This document shows, one piece after another, positions 1 through 7,445 of a DNA stretch of 14,664 nucleotides. A program made the translations under genes and the position numbers. Below the pieces are notes generated by a model. That model searched no databases, was not told the origin of the DNA, and saw only the letters and a list, made by a program, of their open reading frames with translations. Origin of the DNA: G020350405 sp964513655 (GTDB taxonomy: Bacteria; Planctomycetota; Phycisphaerae; Sedimentisphaerales; Anaerobacaceae); the NCBI GenBank assembly GCA_964513655.1, contig CAZENQ010000079.1, positions 1 to 14,664 of the forward strand, in the 5' to 3' direction. How positions within the stretch are numbered: position 1 is the stretch's first letter; each line of letters opens with the position of its first letter.

Positions 1-2
1 GT

Positions 3-34
3 AGTACGCCGGAGGCGTGCAGATAAAACAGTAT
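3..34. repeat. Palindromic dispersed repeat, copy 1 (cut by window edge)
   Basis: AGTACGCC-GGAGGCGT at 3-18 forms a small hairpin (ACGCC / GGCGT) and is followed by ATAAAACAGTAT at 23-34. A close relative lies at 12994-13021, where the outer arms also pair. The two share 15 of 16 bases in the core and 11 of 12 in the ATAAAAC-x-GTAT part, with a 4-base insertion here. The left outer arm would fall outside the window, so this is probably an incomplete view of the element. Function is unknown; it could be a REP-like or MITE-derived sequence. Confidence 0.5.
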
Positions 35-125
35 CCGAGCAGGAGGCAGCACAAGTACCTATGGCACAGGCAAGTGCTAAGGCAGAGTGAAGTTGGGGGG
101 AGGGATTTTTCGCTGAATTAGGAGA

Positions 126-142
126 GGCAACCGTTAAAATTG
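126..142 (+). repeat. GGCAAYCGTT repeat, copy 1
   Basis: GGCAACCGTTAAAATTG belongs to a short family also found at 9368-9393, 10730-10752 and 12071-12093. With upstream GCTGAATTAGGAGA (112-125), 22 of 30 bases match the 9361 copy aligned without gaps. Both are followed by A-rich tracts. This is the most divergent copy and the only one outside the 9.2-12.8 kb block. Its role is unknown. Confidence 0.5.
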
Positions 143-198
143 GGGGCTTTTGCGGGTTAAAGAGATAAAAAAAAAGTAAGAAAGTCCGATAATTTTGC

Positions 199-226
199 TT
201 GACAAGCCCGGTCAGGGATATAAACT
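199..226 (+). promoter_or_regulatory. Promoter candidate for the secreted repeat protein
   Basis: A perfect -35 TTGACA lies at 199-204. The -10 is less clear: TAAACT at 221-226 gives a 16-base spacer (4 of 6 matches), while TATAAA at 219-224 matches better but leaves only 14 bases. It is the only convincing -35 upstream of the gene starting at 469. Use of this site would give a leader of about 235 nt containing the hairpin at 254-297. Confidence 0.4.
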
Positions 227-253
227 GCGGTTAATGTGATATATGGCAAGGGA

Positions 254-297
254 GTGGCGAGAAAGCATCATTCGTATGCGGTAGGCTTTCCCCCCAC
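254..297 (+). promoter_or_regulatory. Structured leader hairpin
   Basis: The stem is nested: GTGG (254-257) pairs with CCAC (294-297), then a symmetric 3x3 internal loop, then GAAAG (261-265) pairs with CTTTC (286-290), then CAT (266-268) with ATG (276-278) around a 7-base loop. No known riboswitch class was recognised; the conserved blocks of the c-di-GMP-I, cobalamin and FMN classes are not seen. It lies in the predicted 5' leader of the secreted protein about 170 nt before the start codon, so it could be a cis-regulatory RNA or simply a stabilising structure. Confidence 0.35.
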
Positions 298-468
298 GAA
301 AACGGGAATATTTAGTATTTTGGAGGTGCAGAGGTGCCGGCGGATTGAGGCGAATTCAGGGCCGTGCGTCAAGGAGACTCGCGCGGAGGTTGCGCGTTTG
401 TCGTAAAAGGACGTTTAAATCTAATTATTAATAATAGGTGGTGAGCTGGAATGCTCGGGAGGTGTGAA

Positions 469-3381
469 ATGAAAGAAATGGAAAAAATCAGCGTTTTGTT
501 GTTAACAGCCATATTAGCATTGGCATTTAACGTTCAAGAAGCTCATGCTGGCGATACAGATTGGCATATAGAGATAGTGGATAGTACTGGTCCTGCCGAC
601 TTCGACGCAACCATTTCTATAACCCTGGACAGCAACGATGACCCCCACATCAGCTATTGGGGTCCCGACATGGACTCTCTAAAATATGCATTTAAATATG
701 GCGCCGGCTGGAACATAGAGACAGTGGATACCAGTAGCGGCCCTGGCGGTCCTTACGTGTGGAGCTCCATAGCCCTGGACAGCAATGATGACCCGCACAT
801 CAGCTATTGTCCGGGTGACGGGTGCGCTCTAAAGTACGCTCATAAGGACGGTGGATGGAACATAGAGCCACTGGGTGGTCCTAGCGATATTGCATATTAC
901 TGCTCCATAGCCCTGGACAGCAACGATAACCCCCACATCAGCTATGAGAGATTTGCCCCCCTCCCCATGTTTCTAAACTACGCCCGCAAGGACGGCGGGT
1001 GGAACATAGAGACAGTGGATAGTAGTGGTCAGGAGGTGGGGAGACACACTTCTATAACCCTGGACAGCAACGATAACCCACACATCAGCTATTGGGATCG
1101 AGCCGACATGGAGGTGAAATATGCATTTAAATATGACGGTGGCTGGAACCTAGAAGTTGTGCATGATGGTACTGGTCCTTACGAGTCGTACACGTCCATA
1201 GCTCTGGACAGCAATGATAACCCCCACATCAGCTATTACAGAGACTTTGAGGCAACGTACGCATTTAAATATGACGGCGGCTGGAACACGGAGACAGTGG
1301 ACAGTACGGGTTCTGTGGAATACCCTCGTTCAGGCATCTCCCTATCCCTGGACAGCAACGATAACCCGCACATCAGCTATTATCATTACACCAACAAGGA
1401 CCTACAATATGCATTTAAATATGACGGCGGCTGGAACATAGAGACAGTGGATAGTAATGGCGATGTGGGAGGATACTGCTGCATTGCCTTGGATAGCAAT
1501 GATAACCCCCACATCATCTATTACGATGTCACCAACGAAGATTTAAAATACGCCTACAAAACCTACGCTGATGGTGATTGGTGGCCTATGTTCCGCCATG
1601 ACCCAAAACACACAGGCAGGAGTGCTGTTGCTGGCGCACAGGATAATAGGGTGAAATGGACATTTACGGCAGGTGGTGCGATACGTTCTTCTCCCGCGAT
1701 AGCTGCAGACGGGACAATCTACGTTGGCTCCAATGACGCTAATTTGTATGCAATAGAGCCTAACGGCGCGCTTAAGTGGAGTTGTGGAATCGCCGGAACC
1801 GGAGGTGTTGTTTATTCTTCGCCTGCTATTGGTTCAGATGGAACAATTTACGTCGGAACGCGGCAGCAGGACGGAGTGTTTTGCCAAGGTAAAGTATATG
1901 CCGTTGACCCTAATGGCACAGTTAAGTGGAGTTTTACTACCGACGGAGATGTTAGCTCGTCCCCCGCAATAGACCCAAACTCCGGTGTAATCTATGTGGG
2001 TGCAACTTGTCAGAGCCCCTCGATGGGCCGAATGTACGCTTTTGAAGCTAACCAACCTAACGAACCTAACGGAACTCCGAAGTGGGAATTTAGTCCTCCC
2101 AGTAGTTCGGGCTGGATAACCGCATCTGCAGCTATAAGGGAAGACGGGACGATTCTCTTTGGGGATTATACTAACCCACCTATCTTTTGGGCACTTAACC
2201 CCGACGGCAGCGTGCTTTGGCAGAGAGATATTAATAACCCTGATGGAGCGCTTGATATCTTTTCATCTGCTGCCATAGACTCAAACGGCATGATTTATTT
2301 TGGAGGTAGTGTCGGCGACTCCAGTAGCAGGCTCTGGGCTCGTCATCCAAACGGCACTTCCGCATGGGACTTTGCTACAGGTGGCTATGTGCCGGGTTCT
2401 CCGGCAATTGGTGCAGATGGAACGATATATGTAGGGTCTTATGATGATAAACTTTATGCAATTGATGCCAACGGAACTGAAAAGTGGGCCTATGTAACAG
2501 GTGGGGATATATACTCTTCGCCCGCAGTCGGGGCAGACGGGACAATTTATGTCGGGTCAAATGACGGTAATATGTATGCAATAGACCCCAATGGCACACT
2601 TAAGTGGAGTTACACAACCGGAGGCGCTGTCTATTCTTCCCCTGCAATAGGTCCAGATGGAACGGTATATGTAGGGTCTTATGACGGTAAACTTTATGCT
2701 TTTGGGCCGGGCCCTCCCGGTGCTGACCTCAATGGTGACTGCTACGTCGGTGTTGTCGACTTAGGCATATTTGCCGACCAGTGGGTGGCGAGCGACTGCT
2801 GCGAGCCTAATTGGTGCGTCGGGGCGGATTTGGATGAGAGCAACGACGTCGATTGGGCTGACTTTGATATCTTTGCCGGCCAGTGGCTGGAATGTATCCC
2901 CGGTTGTACATGTATAGACATGGACGGTGATGGCTACGCAAATCCAGCAAGTCCCTGTTGTTTATTCCCGGAACCGGATTGTAATGATAACGACCCAAAT
3001 GTAAATCCAGGAGCAGCGGAAATATGTGATGATTCAATAGACAACGACTGTGATGGACTAATAGACTGTAATGATCCAAACTGTTATGGTGACCCGAACT
3101 GTGATTGGCCAGCATGCTGGGACTGCGCAAGGCAGTGCCACGGTGACGCCGACTGTCTGGCACAAGGCATGATGCAATACTGGGTTTACACATGGGACGC
3201 GGCCATCTTGCTAGCGGCGTGGGACACAAACTATCCCGATCCTAATTATGATCCCTGTGCTGATTTCGATCGAGATGGTAATGTGAATTCGAATGACTCT
3301 GATATATTGGAGACTTGGTTTAGTGTGGCGGGTGTTCCTCCCAATTGCCCGCCGGGAGGAACCTGGCCGCCGCAACCCTAA
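469..3381 (+). CDS. Large secreted protein: tandem repeats, PQQ-like beta-propeller, dockerin-like and MopE-like modules
   Basis: The 970-aa product is exported: residues 1-27 form a signal peptide (basic start, LLLTAILALAF core, cleavage after AHA). ATG 469 is chosen over ATG 451 because GGAGG (458-462) sits 6 bases before it. Residues about 30-360 hold seven 46-50 aa repeats with the core LDSNDxPHISY...LKYAFKYDGGWNIETVDS, resembling a beta-propeller or sialidase-like fold. WPMFRHDPKHTG from residue 372 opens a second propeller with repeats of the form SSPAIGxDGTIYVGSxDxxLYAIDPNGxxKW, up to about 745 (PQQ-like family). Residues 751-809 are dockerin-like Ca-binding repeats (DLNGD...FADQW; DLDES...FAGQWL). 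Residues 837-867 are a MopE-like Asp/Asn/Cys motif, and 883-965 are a further dockerin-like pair. No PEP-CTERM or LPXTG anchor is seen. It probably binds surface or extracellular partners; no catalytic residues were recognised. Confidence 0.85.
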   Translation: MKEMEKISVLLLTAILALAFNVQEAHAGDTDWHIEIVDSTGPADFDATISITLDSNDDPHISYWGPDMDSLKYAFKYGAGWNIETVDTSSGPGGPYVWSSIALDSNDDPHISYCPGDGCALKYAHKDGGWNIEPLGGPSDIAYYCSIALDSNDNPHISYERFAPLPMFLNYARKDGGWNIETVDSSGQEVGRHTSITLDSNDNPHISYWDRADMEVKYAFKYDGGWNLEVVHDGTGPYESYTSIALDSNDNPHISYYRDFEATYAFKYDGGWNTETVDSTGSVEYPRSGISLSLDSNDNPHISYYHYTNKDLQYAFKYDGGWNIETVDSNGDVGGYCCIALDSNDNPHIIYYDVTNEDLKYAYKTYADGDWWPMFRHDPKHTGRSAVAGAQDNRVKWTFTAGGAIRSSPAIAADGTIYVGSNDANLYAIEPNGALKWSCGIAGTGGVVYSSPAIGSDGTIYVGTRQQDGVFCQGKVYAVDPNGTVKWSFTTDGDVSSSPAIDPNSGVIYVGATCQSPSMGRMYAFEANQPNEPNGTPKWEFSPPSSSGWITASAAIREDGTILFGDYTNPPIFWALNPDGSVLWQRDINNPDGALDIFSSAAIDSNGMIYFGGSVGDSSSRLWARHPNGTSAWDFATGGYVPGSPAIGADGTIYVGSYDDKLYAIDANGTEKWAYVTGGDIYSSPAVGADGTIYVGSNDGNMYAIDPNGTLKWSYTTGGAVYSSPAIGPDGTVYVGSYDGKLYAFGPGPPGADLNGDCYVGVVDLGIFADQWVASDCCEPNWCVGADLDESNDVDWADFDIFAGQWLECIPGCTCIDMDGDGYANPASPCCLFPEPDCNDNDPNVNPGAAEICDDSIDNDCDGLIDCNDPNCYGDPNCDWPACWDCARQCHGDADCLAQGMMQYWVYTWDAAILLAAWDTNYPDPNYDPCADFDRDGNVNSNDSDILETWFSVAGVPPNCPPGGTWPPQP
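628..1524 (+). repeat. Seven in-frame tandem repeats, 138-150 bp period
   Basis: The sequence encoding DSNDxPHI(S/I)Y starts at 628, 778, 916, 1063, 1207, 1351 and 1492, so the unit is 46-50 codons. Similarity persists at DNA level: GACAGCAA(C/T)GATAACCC recurs almost unchanged, which suggests recent duplication or gene conversion rather than only protein-level constraint. The array lies wholly within the secreted protein gene and could vary in copy number between strains. Confidence 0.85.
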
Positions 3382-3382
3382 G

Positions 3383-3399
3383 TGCCGAGAAGAGCGGCA
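3383..3399 (+). terminator. Hairpin just after the secreted protein gene
   Basis: TGCCG (3383-3387) and CGGCA (3395-3399) form a perfect 5-bp stem with a 7-base loop, starting two bases after the stop codon. There is no T-run, so rho-independent termination is doubtful. Confidence 0.25.
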
Positions 3400-3477
3400 T
3401 TGTATAATGGTGTGAAATAGGCGGGGCGGTAATCAACAAGCTGCGGATTTTGTGGTTTGGCAAAAAGGGTTGGAATT

Positions 3478-4773
3478 ATGGATTACTCATTCGCTAAAGA
3501 GATTGATGGATTCAGAGAGGATATTGATAGCATTAATAGTGCGGTCCCTGTCTGCATGGTCTTACTTACAGGAATTTGCAAAGCAGGACAAAAAGAATTA
3601 GGTGAAATGAAGAACAAGTACGCTCTCAGCAGAAAGCGAGTCGGTGACCTGGAACAAATTACGTTTAAACGGGCTCACAGAGCGAGCGCCTTTGAATCGA
3701 AACTCAAAGAACTCCATGAGTATGTCACCGCCCTCGAATTACTACCGAAGACTTTTTTAGTTTCGCTCATCTCCCAATATGATGCATTCGTTGGAAGATT
3801 GGTACGCAGCGTATTTTACCAAAGGCCAGAAGTATTAAAGGCTTCGGAGAAAGTAATCACTTATCCAGAATTAATGTCTCACAGCTCATTTAAACAAGCC
3901 AAAGAACACTTAATCGACAAAGAAGTCGAAGACTTATTGAGAGAAAGCCATACGAAACACTTTTTGTGGTTGGAGAACAAGCTAAATATGTCTTTGAGAA
4001 AGGACTTAGACGTTTGGCCTGATTTTATCGAAGTAACGGAAAGGCGTAATCTTTTTGTGCATTGTGATGGCGTGGTGTCAAGGCAATATCTTAACGTCTG
4101 TGAGGAACATGGTGTTGTGTTTGAAAAAAAACCCAAAGTTGGAGAGAGACTCGATGTTACGCCGGACGATTTCGCCAAGGCCTACCGTACTGTTCTTGAG
4201 ATAGGAATCAAGCTTGGGCATGTTCTTTGGCGGAAGCTGCTGCCTTCCGAAGTGTCCGACGCTGACAAACAGTTCAACCTGACTTGCGTAGAATTAATCG
4301 AACGGGAGCAGTATAACGTCGCCGAGAAGTTGTTACTGTTGGCCAAGAGCGAATTTGCACGGCGCAGTAGCGAAGAAATTAAACTGTACTGTAAATTCAA
4401 CCTTGCTCAGACTTATAAGTGGCAGGGGAAGAACCAAGATTGTAAAAATATTCTCTCTTCGATTGAAGTTGCAAACCTGAGTCACAAATACCAATTGGCA
4501 GATGCTGTCCTTAGAGACGACTTTGAAAAAGCTGCCCAAATAATGAAACAAGCAGGTAAAAAAGGTGAAGTCCAGCCGTTGGAGTACCACAAATGGCCTT
4601 TGTTTAAAGAATTCAGGAAAACAGAGTTATTTTCAAAAACATATGCGGCCGTGTTCGGCGAACCATTCAGAATTGAAGCACGGCCGATTGGTAAGCAGGT
4701 TCAAAAGCTTACCAAGAAGAAGACTAAGGCGAAAAAAGCCAAAAGGAAGAAAAAAGGGAGAAGGCCGCAGTGA
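3478..4773 (+). CDS. HEPN-like domain protein, candidate RNase
   Basis: ATG 3478 is preferred over the in-frame TTG at 3457 because AAGGG lies 8 bases upstream; it gives 431 aa. The N-terminal half is helical (FLVSLISQYDAFVGRLVRSVF near residues 93-113). At residues 190-195 it carries ERRNLFVHCDG, which fits the HEPN signature R-x4-H (R190, H195) that forms the RNase site in many HEPN proteins. The layout recalls the MAE_28990/MAE_18760 or RiboL-PSP HEPN groups. The C-terminal part (about 265-400) is helical and TPR-like, and the last 25 residues are very rich in Lys/Arg, which could bind RNA. HEPN RNases act in toxin-antitoxin, abortive-infection and other defence systems, but no MNT antitoxin gene is adjacent, so it would be an orphan. 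Recognition rests on motif reading only; it could also be a non-catalytic HEPN scaffold. Confidence 0.6.
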   Translation: MDYSFAKEIDGFREDIDSINSAVPVCMVLLTGICKAGQKELGEMKNKYALSRKRVGDLEQITFKRAHRASAFESKLKELHEYVTALELLPKTFLVSLISQYDAFVGRLVRSVFYQRPEVLKASEKVITYPELMSHSSFKQAKEHLIDKEVEDLLRESHTKHFLWLENKLNMSLRKDLDVWPDFIEVTERRNLFVHCDGVVSRQYLNVCEEHGVVFEKKPKVGERLDVTPDDFAKAYRTVLEIGIKLGHVLWRKLLPSEVSDADKQFNLTCVELIEREQYNVAEKLLLLAKSEFARRSSEEIKLYCKFNLAQTYKWQGKNQDCKNILSSIEVANLSHKYQLADAVLRDDFEKAAQIMKQAGKKGEVQPLEYHKWPLFKEFRKTELFSKTYAAVFGEPFRIEARPIGKQVQKLTKKKTKAKKAKRKKKGRRPQ

Positions 4774-4781
4774 GATAGGCG

Positions 4782-4795
4782 GGCGGCGTTCCGCC
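4782..4795. terminator. Hairpin in the convergent gap
   Basis: GGCGG (4782-4786) and CCGCC (4791-4795) form a compact GC stem with loop CGTT, 8 bases after the HEPN-like gene stop. There is no clear T-run. It could help end transcription of the convergent genes on either side. Confidence 0.3.
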
Positions 4796-4802
4796 GAAGT
4801 TA

Positions 4803-4830
4803 GAATTAAGAATTATGAATTATGAAGTAA
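4803..4830. repeat. Heptamer tandem repeat GAATTAT
   Basis: Four adjacent 7-base units, GAATTAA, GAATTAT, GAATTAT and GAAGTAA, lie between convergent genes. Such repeats can change copy number by slippage. No function is apparent. Confidence 0.6.
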
Positions 4831-4843
4831 GAAATGGACTGGA

Positions 4844-4861
4844 TCCCAGCCTTCGCTGGGA
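4844..4861. terminator. Strong 7-bp hairpin, possible bidirectional terminator or dispersed repeat
   Basis: TCCCAGC (4844-4850) and GCTGGGA (4855-4861) pair perfectly around loop CTTC. It sits midway between the convergent HEPN-like and HAD genes. Its form resembles the short GGATxCC...CCTTCG...GG hairpin repeats scattered in many bacterial genomes, so it may be a mobile or repetitive hairpin used as a terminator. No T-run follows on either strand. Confidence 0.4.
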
Positions 4862-4878
4862 CAGGGCGGTGGAAGAGT

Positions 4879-5562
4879 TTAGAGATTTTGGAGGAGGGGG
4901 AGTAAATGGGTGATATTCTGGATTATGTGGCGGGGGGCGGCGTGGGGGTCTTGGGAGGATTCGGAGTGGATGCGGTTGGGGCGGATTAGCTGGATGGTCG
5001 TGCAGCCGAGCTTGTTGGGGGCGACGAAGTCCTTTTTCCCGTTGTCGGCGACGCAGGCGGTGCTTTGGGGCGTTGCATTCAGGTCGTGCATAATTTTCTC
5101 GAAGGCGGCGGGAGAGGGTTTCCAGAATTCTCGGCCGAGCTGCTCAGTGTAGACGATGGACTTGAAGTATTTTTCGATTCCGAGGGCCTGGACTTTGAGC
5201 TTTTGTGCGGGCAGGAAGCCATCGGTGAGCAGGGCGAGGTTGAATTTGTCGCTTAATCCTTTTAGGACGGATTCGGAGTCGGGGGGGAGGGTTATATTGG
5301 GGACATGGGTGCGGTAGGTTTCAATCAGCTTTGCGATGAGGTCATCGTCATAGGTTATGGCGAGGTCATCGAGGGCGGCGTTGAATGTCGTTTTGTGATT
5401 GCCGGCGTTGAACTCGCTCCATAGGGAATCGAAGATGCGGTCGGCAGGGGGCGTCTGGGGGAGACGAGCGAGGAAGTCGGCGACGGAGGCGAAGCCGCTT
5501 TTACAGTAATCAAGCTCATCGTAGAGGGTGTCGTCGAGGTCAAAAATAACCACTGTTATCAT
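4879..5562 (-). CDS. HAD-superfamily hydrolase (phosphatase)
   Basis: The 227-aa protein has all four HAD motifs. Motif I is FDLDDT with nucleophile D8 and acid/base D10; motif II is T113 in LLTDGF; motif III is K148 in KPSP; motif IV is D173 with D178 in VADNGKKDF. A helical cap lies between D10 and T113, as in the HAD_2/YjjG-like group, whose members dephosphorylate small phosphorylated metabolites, nucleotides or sugars. The substrate cannot be read from sequence. Start codon CAT on the plus strand at 5560-5562 is supported by AAGGGA 8 bases upstream. It is transcribed away from the UbiA/glycosyltransferase operon, with which it shares the 5563-5737 region, so a role as phosphatase for that pathway is possible but unproven. 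Confidence 0.85.
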   Translation of the reverse strand: MITVVIFDLDDTLYDELDYCKSGFASVADFLARLPQTPPADRIFDSLWSEFNAGNHKTTFNAALDDLAITYDDDLIAKLIETYRTHVPNITLPPDSESVLKGLSDKFNLALLTDGFLPAQKLKVQALGIEKYFKSIVYTEQLGREFWKPSPAAFEKIMHDLNATPQSTACVADNGKKDFVAPNKLGCTTIQLIRPNRIHSESSQDPHAAPRHIIQNITHLLPLLQNL

Positions 5563-5601
5563 TGTTAGTGTCCCTTATTGGGTAAAACGTACGCATTGGG
5601 C

Positions 5602-5630
5602 TATACAGTGTATGGTCATTGCGATATAAT
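5602..5630 (+). promoter_or_regulatory. Promoter candidate for the UbiA-glycosyltransferase operon
   Basis: TATACA (5602-5607; 4 of 6 to TTGACA) and a perfect TATAAT (5625-5630) are separated by 17 bases. Transcription would start near 5637, leaving a leader of about 100 nt before ATG 5738. The -35 overlaps an odd palindrome, ATACA-G-TGTAT at 5603-5613, that could bind a regulator. Confidence 0.45.
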
Positions 5631-5737
5631 ATTACGCTTTAACAGTTCAGATGTCGATATTTTTAATAACTGAGTCGGCAGGCCGGACAGCATCGCGTGG
5701 TGAAGTGTGACGGCAGGCAATACAGAAAGGTGCAGTT

Positions 5738-6616
5738 ATGAAGTATCTTGAGATAATGCGTCCAGCGGACTGGACGAAGAATATGTTTGTGTTCGCGGCT
5801 TTTATATTCGGCAAGAAGCTTGCGGGGGCGGTTGATGAAGTGCTTGTGGCTTTTGGGAGCGCGGTGGGGGCGTTTGTTTGTTTTTCTCTGGCGGCGTCGG
5901 CCATTTATATCTTCAATGATATAATCGACCGGGATGCGGACAGGCTGCATCCTGAGAAAGGCAGAAGGCCGATTGCGAGAGGGACGGTGAGCGTTGGTTC
6001 GGCGGCCGTAATGTCGATAGTATGTGCCGTGGTATCGCTGATGGGCAGTTATGTGCTTGTGCCGGGTCTTGCGGTCATCATCGCAGGGTATATTGGGCTG
6101 ATGGTCCTCTACTCGCTGTTGCTGAAGCGGGTGATGATTCTGGATTGCGTGGTGATATCGGTTGGGTTTTGCCTTCGCGCCGTTGCGGGGGCGGTTGTTG
6201 TTGGGGTGTTTATCTCACCGTGGCTGGTTATATGTACGTTCGCATTGTGCATGTTTCTTGCTTTCGGCAAGCGGCGCAGTGAGATAGCTCAGCTTCGGGA
6301 GGACAGCGAATCGTTCCGGGAGACGTTGGCGGGTTATACGCCGGAGCTGCTTGCGCATATGCTGGACGTAACGAGCGGTCTGGCGATTGCGTGCTTTGTG
6401 CTTTATGCGATGGACGACCAGACGCTTCGGCTTTTCGGGACGAACAATCTGGTTTATACTACGCCGCTGGTTTTGTATTGTGTTTTCCGTTTCAGCGCGT
6501 TGATACAGAAGGGGAGGTATTCGGGGCCGGTGCAGTTTATCTTGAATGATTTGCCGTTTCAAATCGGGTTTCTCGTGTGGGTGGTTTTGTGTATCGGAAT
6601 AATTTATGTTGCGTAG
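5738..6616 (+). CDS. UbiA-family prenyltransferase, decaprenyl-phosphate phosphoribosyltransferase-like
   Basis: This 292-aa polytopic membrane protein carries the UbiA Mg-diphosphate motif as N60-D-x-x-D-R-D-x-D-R-x-HPEKGRRP (60-78), and a second conserved region YSLLLKR...LD...GFCLRAVAGA (125-152) followed by FGKRRSE (176-182). The HPxKxxRP extension and KRR motif are typical of the branch that transfers 5-phosphoribosyl diphosphate to decaprenyl phosphate (DPPR synthase, Rv3806c-like), the first step to polyprenyl-phospho-arabinose; other UbiA enzymes of quinone or haem synthesis usually differ here. About nine membrane helices can be seen. AAAGGTG lies just upstream of ATG 5738. It heads an operon with two glycosyltransferases, which fits supply of a lipid-linked pentose. 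DprE1/DprE2-like epimerase genes are not present in this window. Confidence 0.85.
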   Translation: MKYLEIMRPADWTKNMFVFAAFIFGKKLAGAVDEVLVAFGSAVGAFVCFSLAASAIYIFNDIIDRDADRLHPEKGRRPIARGTVSVGSAAVMSIVCAVVSLMGSYVLVPGLAVIIAGYIGLMVLYSLLLKRVMILDCVVISVGFCLRAVAGAVVVGVFISPWLVICTFALCMFLAFGKRRSEIAQLREDSESFRETLAGYTPELLAHMLDVTSGLAIACFVLYAMDDQTLRLFGTNNLVYTTPLVLYCVFRFSALIQKGRYSGPVQFILNDLPFQIGFLVWVVLCIGIIYVA

Positions 6617-6635
6617 AGTGGTTGGTGAGTTTTAG

Positions 6636-7418
6636 TTGCGTTTGCGTCTAAAGGCGGGCAGCGTGTCAGAGTCGAAGAGCGATATGAGTGTCAGTGATAT
6701 CCGGTTGGGGATTGTATGCCCGATGGCGAATGAACGGTCAAGGGCGGAAGAATTCGTGGATGCGGTGTTGGGGCAGTGCAGGGGGAGGGGTTTTAAGTCT
6801 GTGAAATTTTTTGCTGTCTTTGATAATGCGTGTACGAACGGCACGTTTGAGATGCTGAAGGAATCGGAAGATAAACCGCCCGAACTGGAATTGGTCTGGG
6901 CCCCTGAAAACGAATGCGTTGTGGATGCATACGTGCGGGGATATCGGGAGGCGCTGGATGCGGGTTGTGACTGGATACTGGAGATTGACGCGAGCTTTAG
7001 CCATCAGCCGGCGGAGATTCCGCAGTTTTTTGATAAGATGGCGGAGGGGTATGATTGTGTTTTCGGCAGCCGGTTCTGCAAGGGCGGGAAGTTTACGGAC
7101 CGGCCGTTTAGCCGGTATTTTGTGAGTCGTGCGGGGAGTATCCTGACGAACGTTCTGCTTGGTACGAAATTGAAGGATATGACAAGCGGCTTTGAGATGT
7201 TTACGAGGTCGGCCCTGGAACGAGTTTTGGAAAGGGGTATCCGGTCGCGTGGTCATTTTTTCCAGACGGAAATCAAGGTATACTGCCGGGACATGCGGAT
7301 AGTTGAGGTGCCAATACATTATCGTGCACCGAGTGCGAATGTGAATGCGGGTGTGGTTAGAGATGCGTTCAGCAATTTGTGGCGCTTGCTTAGAAAGCGA
7401 TTAGCGGGTGATCTGTAA
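6636..7418 (+). CDS. GT2 glycosyltransferase, polyprenyl-phosphate mannosyltransferase (DPM1)-like
   Basis: This 260-aa soluble GT-A fold protein would transfer a nucleotide-activated sugar to a polyprenyl phosphate at the membrane face. The order of motifs fits DPM1/GT2: CPMANE (28-33), FDNACTNGT (62-70, the DDNSxDGT equivalent), EIDASFSHQP (116-125, with D118 in the place of the metal-binding DxD), GSRFxxGG (144-151), DMTSGFEMF (181-189), and EVPIHYR (224-230). It lacks the C-terminal membrane helices found in some relatives. The TTG start at 6636 is supported by GGTGA ending 7 bases before it; GTG 6663 and ATG 6684 are alternatives that keep all motifs. It begins 19 bases after the UbiA gene, so the two are cotranscribed. 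The sugar is not known. Confidence 0.82.
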   Translation: MRLRLKAGSVSESKSDMSVSDIRLGIVCPMANERSRAEEFVDAVLGQCRGRGFKSVKFFAVFDNACTNGTFEMLKESEDKPPELELVWAPENECVVDAYVRGYREALDAGCDWILEIDASFSHQPAEIPQFFDKMAEGYDCVFGSRFCKGGKFTDRPFSRYFVSRAGSILTNVLLGTKLKDMTSGFEMFTRSALERVLERGIRSRGHFFQTEIKVYCRDMRIVEVPIHYRAPSANVNAGVVRDAFSNLWRLLRKRLAGDL

Positions 7419-7445
7419 TTTTTAGATAGAAAGATATTGGATTTT

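Noticed and set aside
1..90. Open frame from position 1 to a TGA at 88-90, which could be the tail of an upstream gene
   Set aside because: The first 34 bases match a non-coding palindromic repeat found in a gap near 13 kb, the frame is only 29 codons, and it resembles no family.
240..310. Cyclic-di-GMP-I riboswitch in the leader of the secreted protein gene
   Set aside because: The GGCAA and GGTAG strings are suggestive, but the conserved CGCAAAGCC block and tetraloop receptor pattern are missing.
2807..3229. Long minus-strand open frame inside the secreted protein gene
   Set aside because: It is a shadow of the biased codons of the plus-strand gene, with no ribosome site or known motif.
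3400..3408. TATAAT at 3403-3408 as promoter of the HEPN-like gene
   Set aside because: There is no reasonable -35 at 16-18 bases upstream and the extended -10 TGn is not in register, so it was left out of the feature list.
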